DNA from: Ephydatia muelleri
Lineage: Eukaryota; Porifera; Demospongiae; Spongillida; Spongillidae
Reading direction: 5' to 3'
Length of the DNA stretch: 64,000 bases
NCBI GenBank assembly: GCA_013339895.1
Contig: JABACO010000017.1
Coordinates: forward strand, 1,422,726 to 1,486,725
Position numbers and translations under genes: made by a program. This document shows, piece after piece, positions 26,833 to 39,700 of this stretch. The first letter of the stretch is position 1. Each line of letters opens with the position of its first letter. Below the pieces are notes generated by a model. The model was not told the origin of the DNA. It saw only the letters and a list, made by a program, of their open reading frames with translations, and did not search any database.

Positions 26833-27764
26833 TGACACAATTGATGAAAAGATATATCTGTTTGCAAATGTAATGTGGAGGTCGTGTACAAACATTGACT
26901 GTATCCCCGTGTGGATTTTTTTTTTACAAGTCTGGAAAAATCAAACTTTGGAGATAGGCAAGGTTTGTCTTCATTTATACATGTCTTGTTATAAAATGTC
27001 AATTGCAAGTGTGCAATATATCTACCACTATCAGCTTAGTGGTCATCATGTGAGTGGGTTTGTTTACACCTATCAACCAGCACTTAAATCTACTTGCCGC
27101 TCTTTTAAGCCCATTTTGGCTGCCTACATATTGTATATGCAAATCATAGAGCACGCATTTTACTGAGTCGCTTAGGAATGATTTCCCTCAGATTTTCGGG
27201 GCTGTACGAAGTTTCGGAGGTCAACCAGCCAATATTAGACAATTTTTACGATTGATTAAATCACAATTTTTGGGCAAGGAATTTTTGTCCATTGTTTATA
27301 CGCGTACTTCCCACACGCAATGAAAACATTTAGTACTTTGTAAAATCTGGCACAAGTGAACGCGAACACAGACGGTCCCAAATTAGGCTATAAGTGGGCG
27401 TTGCAACAATATATATTTTTTCTCGCCACAATTTGGCACTTCTACAGTTCTACTTCTACAACCGCTTCAAAACAACATCCTGTTTTTGCACTTCACGGAA
27501 TATGATGTACATGTAATGAATGCAAACGTTATTTATTTTTTGATTGTTAATTACGCTAAATTAAAAATCGTTCGTTTGATCAATGATGAACTATCAACCC
27601 TCCACACCCCAGATGGCATATCTGTGATCTGTGCACGATTTTAATGGCAGCACTACTTGCATGTTTCGTTGGACCGAAAACATCTATTTAATCGCAAAAT
27701 TACATGAACCGATTATGTCGGAGGTGTGGCCCAAACCTATACTCAAGCCGAGCGTGACACGAAT
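26833..27764. other. Region between ROCO copies 2 and 3
   Basis: This stretch holds no supported gene. Homology to the left arm ends about 30 bp after the copy 2 stop codon. The rest is AT-rich and would contain the promoter of copy 3, whose probable ATG is at 27765. Short ORFs here have no recognisable content. Confidence 0.6.
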
Positions 27765-30700
27765 ATGGAAGACACCGCTGAAAAAGGGACTGGTAAGTAC
27801 CGCAATTTGGCACCTGAAATTACAACCGGTATGTTGTCAGGGATTGGAAAAGGCACGTGCGTTTTCGTATTCGAAACGCGACGAACTGCGTCCTATTGTA
27901 ACGGTCCGGCACATAGATCGTGCATACATGTAGCATTGCCATCTTATTGTGTGCCCAATCCAGTGTATCGCCTTCGTCTGTACGCTCCTCAGTCATTCAC
28001 TCACATCCACCCTCGCACCGCCAATAGTTTTAGCGGCAGCTGTTAGAGTACCTTGCGACCTAGGAAACAATAGTTGCGTAGTTAAAATACATAAATGGTA
28101 CCTGTATGCTTGTACTGTACGGATGTTTCTAGCTGGGATCCGCCCACCGATAGCCACTCTGCTTTCCTATTTTTAGGGGACAAATTACATACCATGTATT
28201 TTTTTAAAAAGGGCCGTGCTGTCGTGAAACAAAAGCCAGGAGCTTTATGTGCCTTTTCGCGCGCAACGTGCTCTCCTAATCCGTGCCACTGTATCGTTTA
28301 CACTGCCTATAGGTTATTTGGTGGGGTACACGTTACCGTCAGCTTTGCTAAATGTGCCACACCTAGGCGCACGTCAGACAATAGGTCAGTTGTAAACTTA
28401 GCCATAATCAGCAAGTAAGGTATAGTCGTGTTCCCAAACTGTAGATTTTCTGAACGAACAGCAAAATTATTGTCACTGTGTGCACGGATATGATTTACTG
28501 TAGTTCCTGTGGTGGCTGTACACTATAAAAATGTACCCTACATGGGAGGCAAATTCTTGTTACACGTCAATGGACAAGCAGTGTGGCCCACAGTTGTATT
28601 CAATACATCTGTGGGCCACGTGGGGTTTTATAATGCGTATAGTGTACGCAGCATGGCAGACTCCTCATTTGAAGCCAGCTTTGTTATAGGATTCTGCACC
28701 TGTGTTTTCTGAAGTATTGGTGATGCTCACATGAAACCTGCCTGCACATTACCCCCACCCCCATCTCTGCATGAACCTTTAGATGTGTGCATGCATGCAT
28801 GAATGCATCTGAGCTCACACCACTGGCTCATTTGCCAAGAATCTTCAGGGATATGCATGCATGTCTGCTGTTATGTATTAATTGACATACTCCGTTGAGT
28901 TCACTGAAGCTTCCCCTTCTACTCAGACCTTCATGAATATTTTTGTGGCATCCGAATAGAGCCAAAGTACTGTAGTTAGATTTCTATGTAACAAAATTTA
29001 TAAAGGTTTAAGTTATTAATTTCCTTCACAACTTCAATGCATAGTTGCTCCACTGATAGCACATCTAAGATTAGAAGGTATTGTTGTTTGAATTAAGTGT
29101 GTCAGTTGGAGTTCATTATTCAATGCAGTTGCTCTCTCCTTTCGCTCACCATCCTTACCTTGTCTCTGTGTCCATTGATAGGTAGATCATCAGTCACACA
29201 TTTTCTATCTCCTCAGGCATTGAGAACTTGCCAATCGCTGGTGAGGAAATCGATACAAGGGTCAGTTTCTAACGTTTAGATCTTTCTTTCCCTTAAGTTA
29301 TTGCATTCAGTTTTGATCACGTTCACAGTTTTCTTGTTTAATAGCAGTAAATTTCAAACTGCTGCAAGCAGTTAAAAATGCTCCTAGAGAGATTAATGTG
29401 TGTGTAATCTGTAAAGGCAACGAAACATGTGATTTTACAGTCATTCATCTCAAAGTCAAGAGAACCCTTTTGCAATGTCACAAACAATATTCCTATATTC
29501 ATATTTGATCACTAGTCTACTTACTGATTAGTAGAGCGACAGTGATGTCATTAAGAGGAAAGGTAAAAGCCTACAATTTGAGTGTTGCGTCTTTTGTGCA
29601 GGGCCTCCTTTCAATCATCAGGACATCACTAGTGGGTCCATGTGTGTCCAGCAAAGTACCACAGTCTACAGGTTTGTTTGTTTCACAAAATCAATTCTTT
29701 ATGTGTTGTTAGTTCTGAGTCGATTCTATTTTCACAGTGCAACAACATGTTGCCATGAATGATCAATTAGAGACTGGTGAGACAATATACTGAAATGTAA
29801 CGTACAGTATCTGGGATTTATACTTTGTATGTTGTATAATTCTTTTTAAAGTCTTCCTCTCATTTCAGACCATCTGTGCATGCATTCCTTTGTCTTAATA
29901 TTTGTGTGGCAACATAGCTTGATTTTCTACTCACGCTGATGCCTCATTCACAGAGCTCGTCAAAATAATAGGAAATTCATATTGCTCAGCAAAAGATGTT
30001 GAGAGATTTTCTACCACTCTTAATTTCATGGCCAACTGCTGTGGATACAATTTGAATGATGCCAGTCCATTTCTTCTTATAAGGTACGGTACTCTATATC
30101 CATTTGGAATGTCAGTTTGCTCATAACTTCTATCTCTCTTCCAATTATCTCTTGCACGTGCTTTCCTATCCATTCTTTTTCTCCTTCCCTCACTCGTTCC
30201 TCTCTTCCTATCGCTCTCCTCCCCCTTTCACTCTCTCATCCGCATACACATTCATATTCATAGTGCAGCTAGAAATGACAATATAGCGATTGTACTGACT
30301 CTGTTGTTGGATCACAATGTGCAATTCAATAATATAAATGAAGCCAACCATGAAACGATCCTGCACATTGCCTGCAGGCTGAAGTCAGAAATTCGCTATG
30401 CCTATGTTTTACTGTACCCCAGCCTGCTTGCCTCACCCGATATAAATGGACACCTTCCCATCCACATTGCTTGCCAGAACAACGACGTCCAGTTCCTGTC
30501 CTGGCTTTTCAAACCCATCCTATGCGCGAAGGGGATCACTTCAGAATTCAGTTGCCCTATTTCGAGGTCGTCATTCATTGAGGCAACGATTGCATCAAAC
30601 GTCACTCCACCTCTGTCATCCATAAAATACATCAAGCTCTCTGCTATCACTCTAACTGGACACTCTGTGTTTCACATTGCGGTGTCGCAAGGCTACAGCC

Positions 30701-33700
30701 AGTTGTTTGGGTTGCTGCTGGATGTTCTGGGAGCAACGCAGGATGTGTTTGAACTGGACACTGTTGTCACGCCAGATTATGAAAATAAACTCACACCTCT
30801 TCATGTAGCGATTGCACATAACGAAACAGAGTGTGTGAGACTCTTGCTAAAGTTTCTAGACAAGCATGGGTTATTGCAGGTATTGGCGCAGGAGAAGCAA
30901 GTCATAAAGATTGCTACTGATGTTGGTGATGCCAACATAATGAAGTTACTGGTGAAGTATGGCTTTAGTCAGGGTCTGGAGGATGCCATTGGTAAGGTCA
31001 AGGACCTACAATTGAAGCATCTTCTCTTATACTATTATACACAGTTAACTACTCTTCAGGCCATCATGGATTCACAGTCAGATTACAGAAAGGGTTTTAA
31101 AGTGGGGCAGATTCGGTGGAATGGAACTAATATTGAGATGATTGATCTCGCCTGGATAAATGATTGCTTTCGTGCGATGGAATCCGTATCTCAAGCCATC
31201 AGACTTGCGGAAGTGTCGCCACAATCTCTGTATGACGTTTCTACTACCCAACAACTTGCATCAGCGTGTTTAAGCTACTTCGAAAGTGGGATGCTTTGCA
31301 CACAACAGTTTGATGTGAATCCTTTGATTCCTATCACTGTGATTGATATTGCATGCTGCTCAGTTAAGTCTGTTCCTCCAGAACTGTTCCAGCTACCCAG
31401 CCTAGAAGTTTTGAAGCTGTCAAATAATAGCATTCGTGAACTCCCAACGGCTCTAAAGTCCTCACAATGTGTGTATTCATCTCAGTCCTTGAGTACACTG
31501 GTGCTGGATGGCAACCAACTGAGGACATTGCCTGAAGACCTCTTTCTTGGCTTGGTGAACAGTTTAGAACATTTAAGTGTGCAGAAGAATGAGTTATCGC
31601 AGCTTCCACCCGGTCTTTGGATCATGCCACATCTCAAAGAGCTTAACCTGTCTGGTAAACAAATTGTCACAACTGCATTATTTCTGTTCAGATGACAACT
31701 TTAATAACCCCAGTTTTGCAGAAAAGGTTGTTATGGCGATTGACAATGATAACAGAGTATGTGACCTCAACACGTTCACTCTGCATAGTGAAATTCCCCT
31801 GCAATTGTCAGTAGACCCTAAGACACACTCTCCTAAAGAAATTGCCTTACAGACATCTAATGAAGAACGTAATCTATGGCAATACATACAAAGGCTTGAA
31901 ATTTTCTACAAGACACTTCACTTGGCAACAGGTGGAAAGTTTTTTGTCAACAATGTGGAGGAATGGATTCGTTTCCTTCATGAGCAGAGAGGCAAAGAAG
32001 GAAGGGCAGATGAGTCTGACCTTGAATCTGAAAATGAATTACCTGTTGTAACGTTCAACGAAGATTTTGAAACATCTGTTCTGTTCTCCCTGAATCTTTC
32101 GCACAACATGTTCACCAGACTTCCGGAACAACTTCCCTGCCTAGCTCCAAAGCTGGAGAACTTATTCATGAGCCACAATCTGATCAAGACTGTGGATCTT
32201 GTTCACAATATGCCTCGAAACGTGGTGACCGTCAATCTAGGCCATAACCTTATTGAAGATATGGCCACACCCCAGCCCCAGCCTCCACCCTGTGGGTCTC
32301 CGTCCATGCTGCTACTGCAGCAGCCAAGGGACTCTTGCTGCCCTCACACAGCTCATGTTTACCTGAAGTCACTAGCAAGCCTCCTGCTAGGGTACAACAG
32401 ACTGGTGGATTTCCACGCATTTGAAATCAACAGCGACCTTGACGAGGTGGAGAACGTGGTGTGCTCGGTTGTTATTCACTTCCCACGCCTATCAATACTC
32501 TCGCTTGAGCACAATAGACTGTCTTGTGTTCCACCCAGCATAATGAAACTGACATCCCTCAACTCCCTTAATTTGGCTCACAACATTGACATTGTCAGTC
32601 TTCCAAACAATTTGAGTCTTCTTTCTCTTTGTTCGTTAAATTTGGAAGGCCTGTCTTTGGCGGGCATTCCAATAAATCTCGTAGAAAAGCTTTCACCAAA
32701 GTATCTCCTAAGCTACCTTAAAGGAATTGTTCATGGGTAAGTGTGTCAAAACATTGCAGTGAAAGGCCTTATATATAAAAGTTATCTATTTTGCCTTCCA
32801 CAGCAAAGAGAAATACCGTCACATGAAGCTGATGCTGGTAGGCTCAGCGAATGCTGGTAAGACAACTCTTCTCCTTGAGCTTACAAAGAAGGGGAAAATG
32901 GTTCACCAGAGGCCGGTCCAGATAGGAGTGAACGGGTTGCCTTTGTCCACTGTGGGTGTTGAGCTAGGGGAATGGGAGTATTCGGTGACAAGAAACCTTC
33001 CAGTGATCACCTTTATGACATGGGATTTCGGAGGGCAGGTAGGTAGTTTGGTATCGTTAAAAACCATGCAGATCCACCTGTTGCTTTGTTCAATTATAAC
33101 TAACTGCACTGTGGCTTATACTGTATTGTATATGGCCTAGAGACGTTTTTATTCGTTACTGATATGCTTGTTGCTATTTGACTGCAAAGCTCTTGAGGCA
33201 TGTGCATTTGGTAAAGCAAAACTGAAAATGGCACTGCAGGCTTTCTCACGCTAGGAAGAATACTATGCGACTCACCAATGCTTCATTTCACATCGTTCGC
33301 TTTACCTGGCAATCTGGGACGCGAGGGATGGAGAAGTGGGGTTAAGAAACATGAAGACATGGCTGGAAAATATTGAGGTATGTTTATCAGCAAGTTATTA
33401 ATTTACGTCAAGCGTACCAGCGTTACTTGAGAGGACAATTGCAATTTGCTTTAGGCAAGGGCACCCAATGCACCAGTCATAGTGATTGGTACACATGCTG
33501 ATTCTGTGAAGAACATTTCTGCCCTGGAAGTGGCCTTCAAGAAGCTGTACATCGAGTACAATCCAAGCAGCTTTGCCTATCCCAAGATTCAACCTCATTG
33601 CTTCTTTGTGAACAGCTTCAATCCCTCTCACATGCACCAGTTGAGGACACATATCTATCTTTTTACACAGACGTATAAAAATCCAGGTTAGATGTCCTAT

Positions 33701-36700
33701 AATGATGTCATCTTTTAAATGTATCTATGTGCTAACGGGCCGCACTTACCACTTTGCAGGTGGAAGAAAAGATGCCATACCACTAATAGATGAGACCATT
33801 CCATTGTATTACATGGCAGTCCTGAAGATCATCCAATTGTTGGTCAGAAAATGCAGCAAACAAAACATTCTACCAATCTTCTCCAGAGAAGACTATATGT
33901 ATGCTACGAGGGTTAATGTGTGTTGCATGTTGGATCAGAGGGTTAATGTGTGTTGCATGTTGGATCAGGAGGGTTAATGTGTGTTGCATGTTGGATCAGG
34001 AGGGTTAATGTGTGTTGCATGTTGGATCAGGAGGGTTAATGTGTGTTGCATGTTGGATCAGGAGGGTTAATGTGTGTTGCATGTTGGACCAGGAGGGTTA
34101 ATGTGTGGATCAGGAGGTAATGTGTGTTGCATGTTGGACCAGGAGGGTTAATGTGTGTTGCTTGTTGAACCAGGAGGGTAATGTGTGTTGCATGTTGGAC
34201 CAGGAGGGTTAATGTGTGTTGCTGTTGGATCAGGTTGCTTTTGATCAGGAGGGTTAATGTGTGTTGCTTGTTGAACCAGGAGGTAATGTGTGTTGCATGT
34301 TGGACCAGGAGGGTTAATGTGTGTTGCTGTTGAACCAGGAGGTATGGTGTTGCATGTTGGATCAGGAGGGTTAATTGTGTTGCATGTTGGATCAGGTTGC
34401 ATGTTGGATCAGGAGGGTTAATGTGTGTTGCATGTTGGATCAGGAGGGTGGTGTTTGCATGTTGGACCAGGAGGGTTAATGTGTGTTGCATGTTGAACCA
34501 GGAGGTTATTGTGTTGCATGTTGGATCAGGAGGGTTAATGTGTGTTGCATGTTGGACCAGGAGGTTAATGTGTGTTTGCATGTTGGACCAGGAGGGTTAA
34601 TGTGTGTTGCATGTTTGGATCAGGTTGCATGTTGGATCAGGAGGGTTAATGTGTGTTGCATGTTGGATCAGGAGGGTTAATGTGTGTTGCATGTTGGATC
34701 AGGAGGGTTAATGTGTGTTGCATGTTGGACCAGGAGGGTTAATGTGTGTTGCATGTTGGATCAGGTTGCATGTTGGATCAGGAGGGTTAATGTGTGTTGC
34801 ATGTTGGATCAGGAGGGTTAATGTGTGTTGCATGTTGGACCAGGAGGGTTAATGTGTGTTGCATGTTGAACCAGGAGGTTATGTGTGTTGCATGTTGGAT
34901 CAGGAGGTTAATGTGTGTTGCATGTTGGATCAGGTTGCATGTTGGATCAGGAGGTTAATGTGTGTTGCAGTTGGATCAGGAGGGTTATGTGTGTTGCATG
35001 TTGGACCAGGAGGGTTATGTGTGTTGCATGTTGAACCAGGAGGTTATGTGTGTTGCATGTTGGATCAGGAGGGTTAATGTGTGTTGCATGTTGGACCAGG
35101 AGGGTTATGTGTGTTGCATGTTGGACCAGAGGTAATGTGTGTGCATGTTGGACCAGGAGGGTTAATGTGTGTTGCTTGTTGAACCAGGAGGTAATGTGTG
35201 TTGCATGTTGGACCAGGAGGGTTAATGTGTGTTGCTTGTTGAACCAGGAGGGTTAATGTGTGTTGCTTGTTGAACCAGGAGGGTTAATGTGTGTTGCTTG
35301 TTGAACCAGGAGGTAATGTGTGTTGCATGTTGGACCAGGAGGGTTAATGTGTGTTGCTTGTTGAACCAGGAGGTAATGTGTGTTGCATGTTGGATCAGAG
35401 CTTAATGTTGTTGCATGTTGGACCAGGAGGCTGATCTCGAGTGATAATTGTTGGCTCTGTAACACTAGGCATCTTAGGGAAGCAGTATAGCTACCCCCCA
35501 ATACCCACGCTATTTCGATGCAAACTTCCATCATAGTAGAAATGTGTACTGGGTGTTCTTTACTCCAGTATTTCCTTGCATGAGTTCACGTGTGCTTGCC
35601 TACTTTGGGCAGGAAGGAAGTGTTCCAGATGCAGTTTACTGGCAACGTTCAGGAGATAGTAAAGCCCAGCAGTTTCTGGCATGACAACGGTGGGATATAG
35701 TACTAGCACAGGCGGTATCCATGGTGACCTGTCAATTCAACAACTCTTTCTCGCATTGCAGGCATAATCCTGCATCACAAGGGTATCGCAATGGACGAAC
35801 TCTATTGCATTGACCCCCAGTGGCTATGCTCAACAATGGCCAGTGTGATTACAGTTCAGGAGAGGAACCCATTTCAAAAGAATGGTAGGATGGGTTATGC
35901 ACGAAAGCTATTCCAACTACAATGAACCAATGTGCTGAAATATGTATCATCTTTTGTCACAGGATTTATGCGTATGGAAGACTTCGTTAGACTGTTCAAT
36001 GTTGATTCTACGCAGTCCTTCGTCACTGCGATCATCAGCATCATGCAGAGCTTTGAGGTCATCCTCCTTCTGGACCAACAGTCCATTCTCATCCCCTCCC
36101 TTATGTCACGACGAAAGGAACACGCGTGTGCAATCTCTCAGGGGGACTCGGGCAAGCTCTCCGTGCAGACCTCAACAGACCTCATCGCTGCGCCAATAGA
36201 GACGCAGAAAAATGTGCTGTTGAGGCATTACGTTCTCCCTTTTGTTCCAAACGGGTTTTTCTCTCGTCTGGTATCTCGCATCTGTGCCAACACTGTCATT
36301 GTAGCGCACTGCAGGAGTCTATTTGTGCAATGCGAGCCTCAGCTATTGTGTTGGAGAAACGGTGTTAGTCTTGTCTGCCGAGACAAGGAGGTGCTCACTG
36401 TTGGTGCTGTGAACCATCCGCTGCCGGGAACAGATTCCACCTACAGTGTGACAAGTGCAGGTCATGAGGTAGTGAAGAAGTTTAGTGGCATCGAGGTGAG
36501 AGTTCTTTCGGACGCAGATGGGGTCGGTTCTACTCACGCAGCCACTTGGCTGCTCCAACAAGCTGTCGAGTGCATCGACTCCATTTTCGACGACTGGTAC
36601 ATAGCATTCGGGAGGAAGAGAGGCTTTGATTTGTCAATGATACTAGTCGGAGCTCCCTGCGATCAGTGTGAGACCAGGCGGCTTTCTGATGTCTCCTGCG

Positions 36701-39700
36701 TCGCGCCTCAGCGGTCCCTGTCGTCTATGTATCGCAACAACGTTGAGAAGGTCACAGGAAAAAGTTACTTCATATTTTCATCACCGTTTTGCGCCCATGT
36801 TATTTCGACGAAACAGGAACTGCAGTGTCCTCTACATGGGAGCATAAGTGCATCCCAAATTGCTCCTGACCTGGTGAGGATTAACTGATTGATTTATTTT
36901 CCATTAACCTTCTTTTTTTTTTTCCCTGCTATTGTCATCCTTGCTGTGCCTTTAAGGTGTTTGGGGACCTTCCAGAGTCTGTGGTTGTTAATGCTGAGGA
37001 TATTGCTATGTTATCTCTGCTAGGGAGAGGTGGCTTTGGTGCCGTCTTTTCTGGCACCCTTGGCAGAAATGTAACATTTCACCACACTTCAATTAACGCA
37101 CACTGAGCACGCTTTGTGTGTATCCCTACAGGTGCAGGATTCCCAGAGGATTGCTATCAAGACTTTTGTGGTGGTTGAAGACCCTTCTGGACCCGTGGAG
37201 TCTCTAGCATGGGACAAGTACCAGCAGGCCAGCCGAGAAGCCAGAGTGATAAGCAAGCTGGTTCACGACAACATTCTAGGACTGGTGGGTGTGGCCATTG
37301 CACCCCTGATGCTCCTGCTGGAACTGGCTCCTCTTGGTGACCTCAAAGTGTGCGTGGAGAAGTTCCAACAGGCAAAAGTGAGACTGAATGTTTTGACTCT
37401 GAGCTCCACGTTGATACAAGTAAGATTTCAAATTTCAAATGCTGGCACAAATGCTCGCCATATTTTGCAGTGGAGAAGATTCAATAATGAGCTTGCTTCT
37501 GTTCAAACAGGTCGCAAAAGCTCTTCACCATGTGCACTCGAGACAGTTTATCTTTCGGGACCTAAAGCCAGGGAACATACTGGTGTGGAAATATCCACTC
37601 CCTGAAACCCAATGGAATTCTGACTCAGCAGTTTACGTCAAGCTTGCCGACTATGGGATATGTCAGCAGTACACCCTTCAAGGTGTGAGAGGAGAAGAAG
37701 GCACACCTCCGTATCTACCACCTGAGGTGGTTATTCACTGTGGTCAGCAAAGCCACAGCACAAAGCTAGACATCTACTCTTTTGGAATGCTCATGTACTA
37801 CCTGTTCACCTTTGAAAATCCTTTCTACGATGATCCTACAAGACCAGTCAGCTCTTTGCTGGAAGAGGGCAAGAGGCCTTCCCTATCGATCAAGGTAAGA
37901 ACTGTTAAGTAGTACCATCTTCGGTTGTGATGTGTATACATTTTGCGTACAATCCACGCTGGCAGCAATGTCCCCCCACACTTGGACTGCTGGAATTGAT
38001 GTGCTGGTGCTGGAGTGAACATCCTTACCACAGGCCCGAATTGAAAGACCTAATCTCCAAGCTCGAAGATGGTGTCACCTCACAACTGGTTACTACTGCC
38101 TTTCCCATCTCGAGTGCTGACGCAGGCGTAACTGTGGTAGCTGCAGCCACCAGAACCACGACCAAGAGCTTTGCATTTTCTGCGTCGTTCAGTACTGAGA
38201 AGCGTCTGGCATTAGCTCCAGGGTACTTGAATCCATTCGGTAACACCAGCAAGACTTTTCGTTCATCTTTCAAGTCCCCCATAATGGTGCTGGATGTTTG
38301 GTGTGGTGGCAAGGATGGTCTCAAACACATCACCCTCCCAAGCTAGTGGTCATATGTCAGAGGTACAAACCCCACCCAATCCTTGCATGGCCATTTTATA
38401 TACTGAAGTGGAAGTATTGTATTTATCTGAAGTCTATGTTAGTTGGTGTTAGCATCAAAGACATCTTATTTGGTGAGATCAATAGGTTTGGATAATCCCT
38501 CTGGTACTTATTTTGTGTAGCCAGAAACCACCTTGCTAATTTTTAAAACTTAACCACCTGTGTGCTTCTTTGAATAGGGGCTTTTATTTTTAGTTTGTGG
38601 GAGTTTCAGGGGTAGGTGATATGAGGTCATGAGAACAAAGCACTTCGATTCTAACCTGATGCTGATGTGGATGCACGTTTAGAAGGAGTGTTTAGAAGGA
38701 GTGTTTAGAAGGAGTGTTTAGAAGGAGTGATGTAAATTTTATATGCATGCGTGCGTGCATATATGTATTCTCCACCATACCCTCCTCCACCCTACCCTCC
38801 TCCTCCACCCTACCCTCCTCCTCCACCCTACCCTCCTCCTCCACCCTACCCTCCTCCTCCACCCTACCCTCCTCCTCCACCCTACCCTCCTCCACCCTAC
38901 CCTCCTCCACCATACCCTCCTCCACCCTACCCTCCTCCACCCTACCCTCCTCCACCCTACCCTCCTCCACCCATACCCTCCTCCACCCTACCCTCCTCCA
39001 CCCTACCCTCCTCCACCCTACCCTCCTCCACCCTACCCTCCTCCTCCACCTACCCTCCTCCTCCACCTACCCTCCTCCTCCACCTACCCTTCTCCACCAT
39101 ACCCTCCTCCACCCTACCCTTCACCCTACCCTCCTCCACCCTACCCTCCTCCACCTACCCTGCTCCACCCTACCCTCCTCCCCTACCCTCCTCCACCCTA
39201 CCCTCCTCCACCCTACCCTCCTCCTCCACCCTACCCTCCTCCTACCACCCTACCCTCCTCCTCCCACCCTCCTCCACCCACCCTACCTCCTCCACCTACC
39301 CTCCTCCACCCTAACCCTCCCCACCCTACCCTCCTCCACCCTACCCCCTCCTCCACCCTACCCCCTCCACCCTACCTCCTCCACCATACCCTCCTCCACC
39401 CTACCCTCCTCCACCCTACCCTCCTCCACCCTACCCTCCCCTCCCCACCCTCCCTCCCCCCTACCCTCCTCCTCCACCTACCCTTCTCCACCATACCCTC
39501 CTCCACCCTACCCTCCTTCACCCTACCCCCTCCACCCTACCCCCTCCACCGACCCTCCGCCACCCTACCCTCCTCCACCCTACCCTCCTCCCCCTACCCT
39601 CCGCCACCCTACCCTCCTCCTCCACATACCCTCCTCCACCCTACCCTCCTCCACCCTACCCTCCTCACCCTACCTCCTCCACCCTACCCTCCTCCACCCT

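Larger units (their letters stand above)
16620..26865 (+). repeat. Right arm of the ~10-kb inverted duplication
   Basis: This is the plus-strand counterpart of 4325-14400. It keeps the whole gene, introns included. Differences from the left arm cluster: extra residues in the LRR exon (a net 13 codons more than copy 1), three fewer codons in the large COR exon, one more codon in the WD40-like exon, and a longer 27-bp array in the intron between exons 3 and 4. Confidence 0.9.

Noticed and set aside
27631..28418. Several overlapping ~100-codon ORFs
   Set aside because: No domain or codon pattern; only a 28-nt first-exon candidate for ROCO copy 3 within them fits splice phases.
33905..35430. CRISPR-like regular repeats
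   Set aside because: Units abut without unique spacers and the DNA is from an intron-bearing eukaryotic gene; this is a minisatellite.
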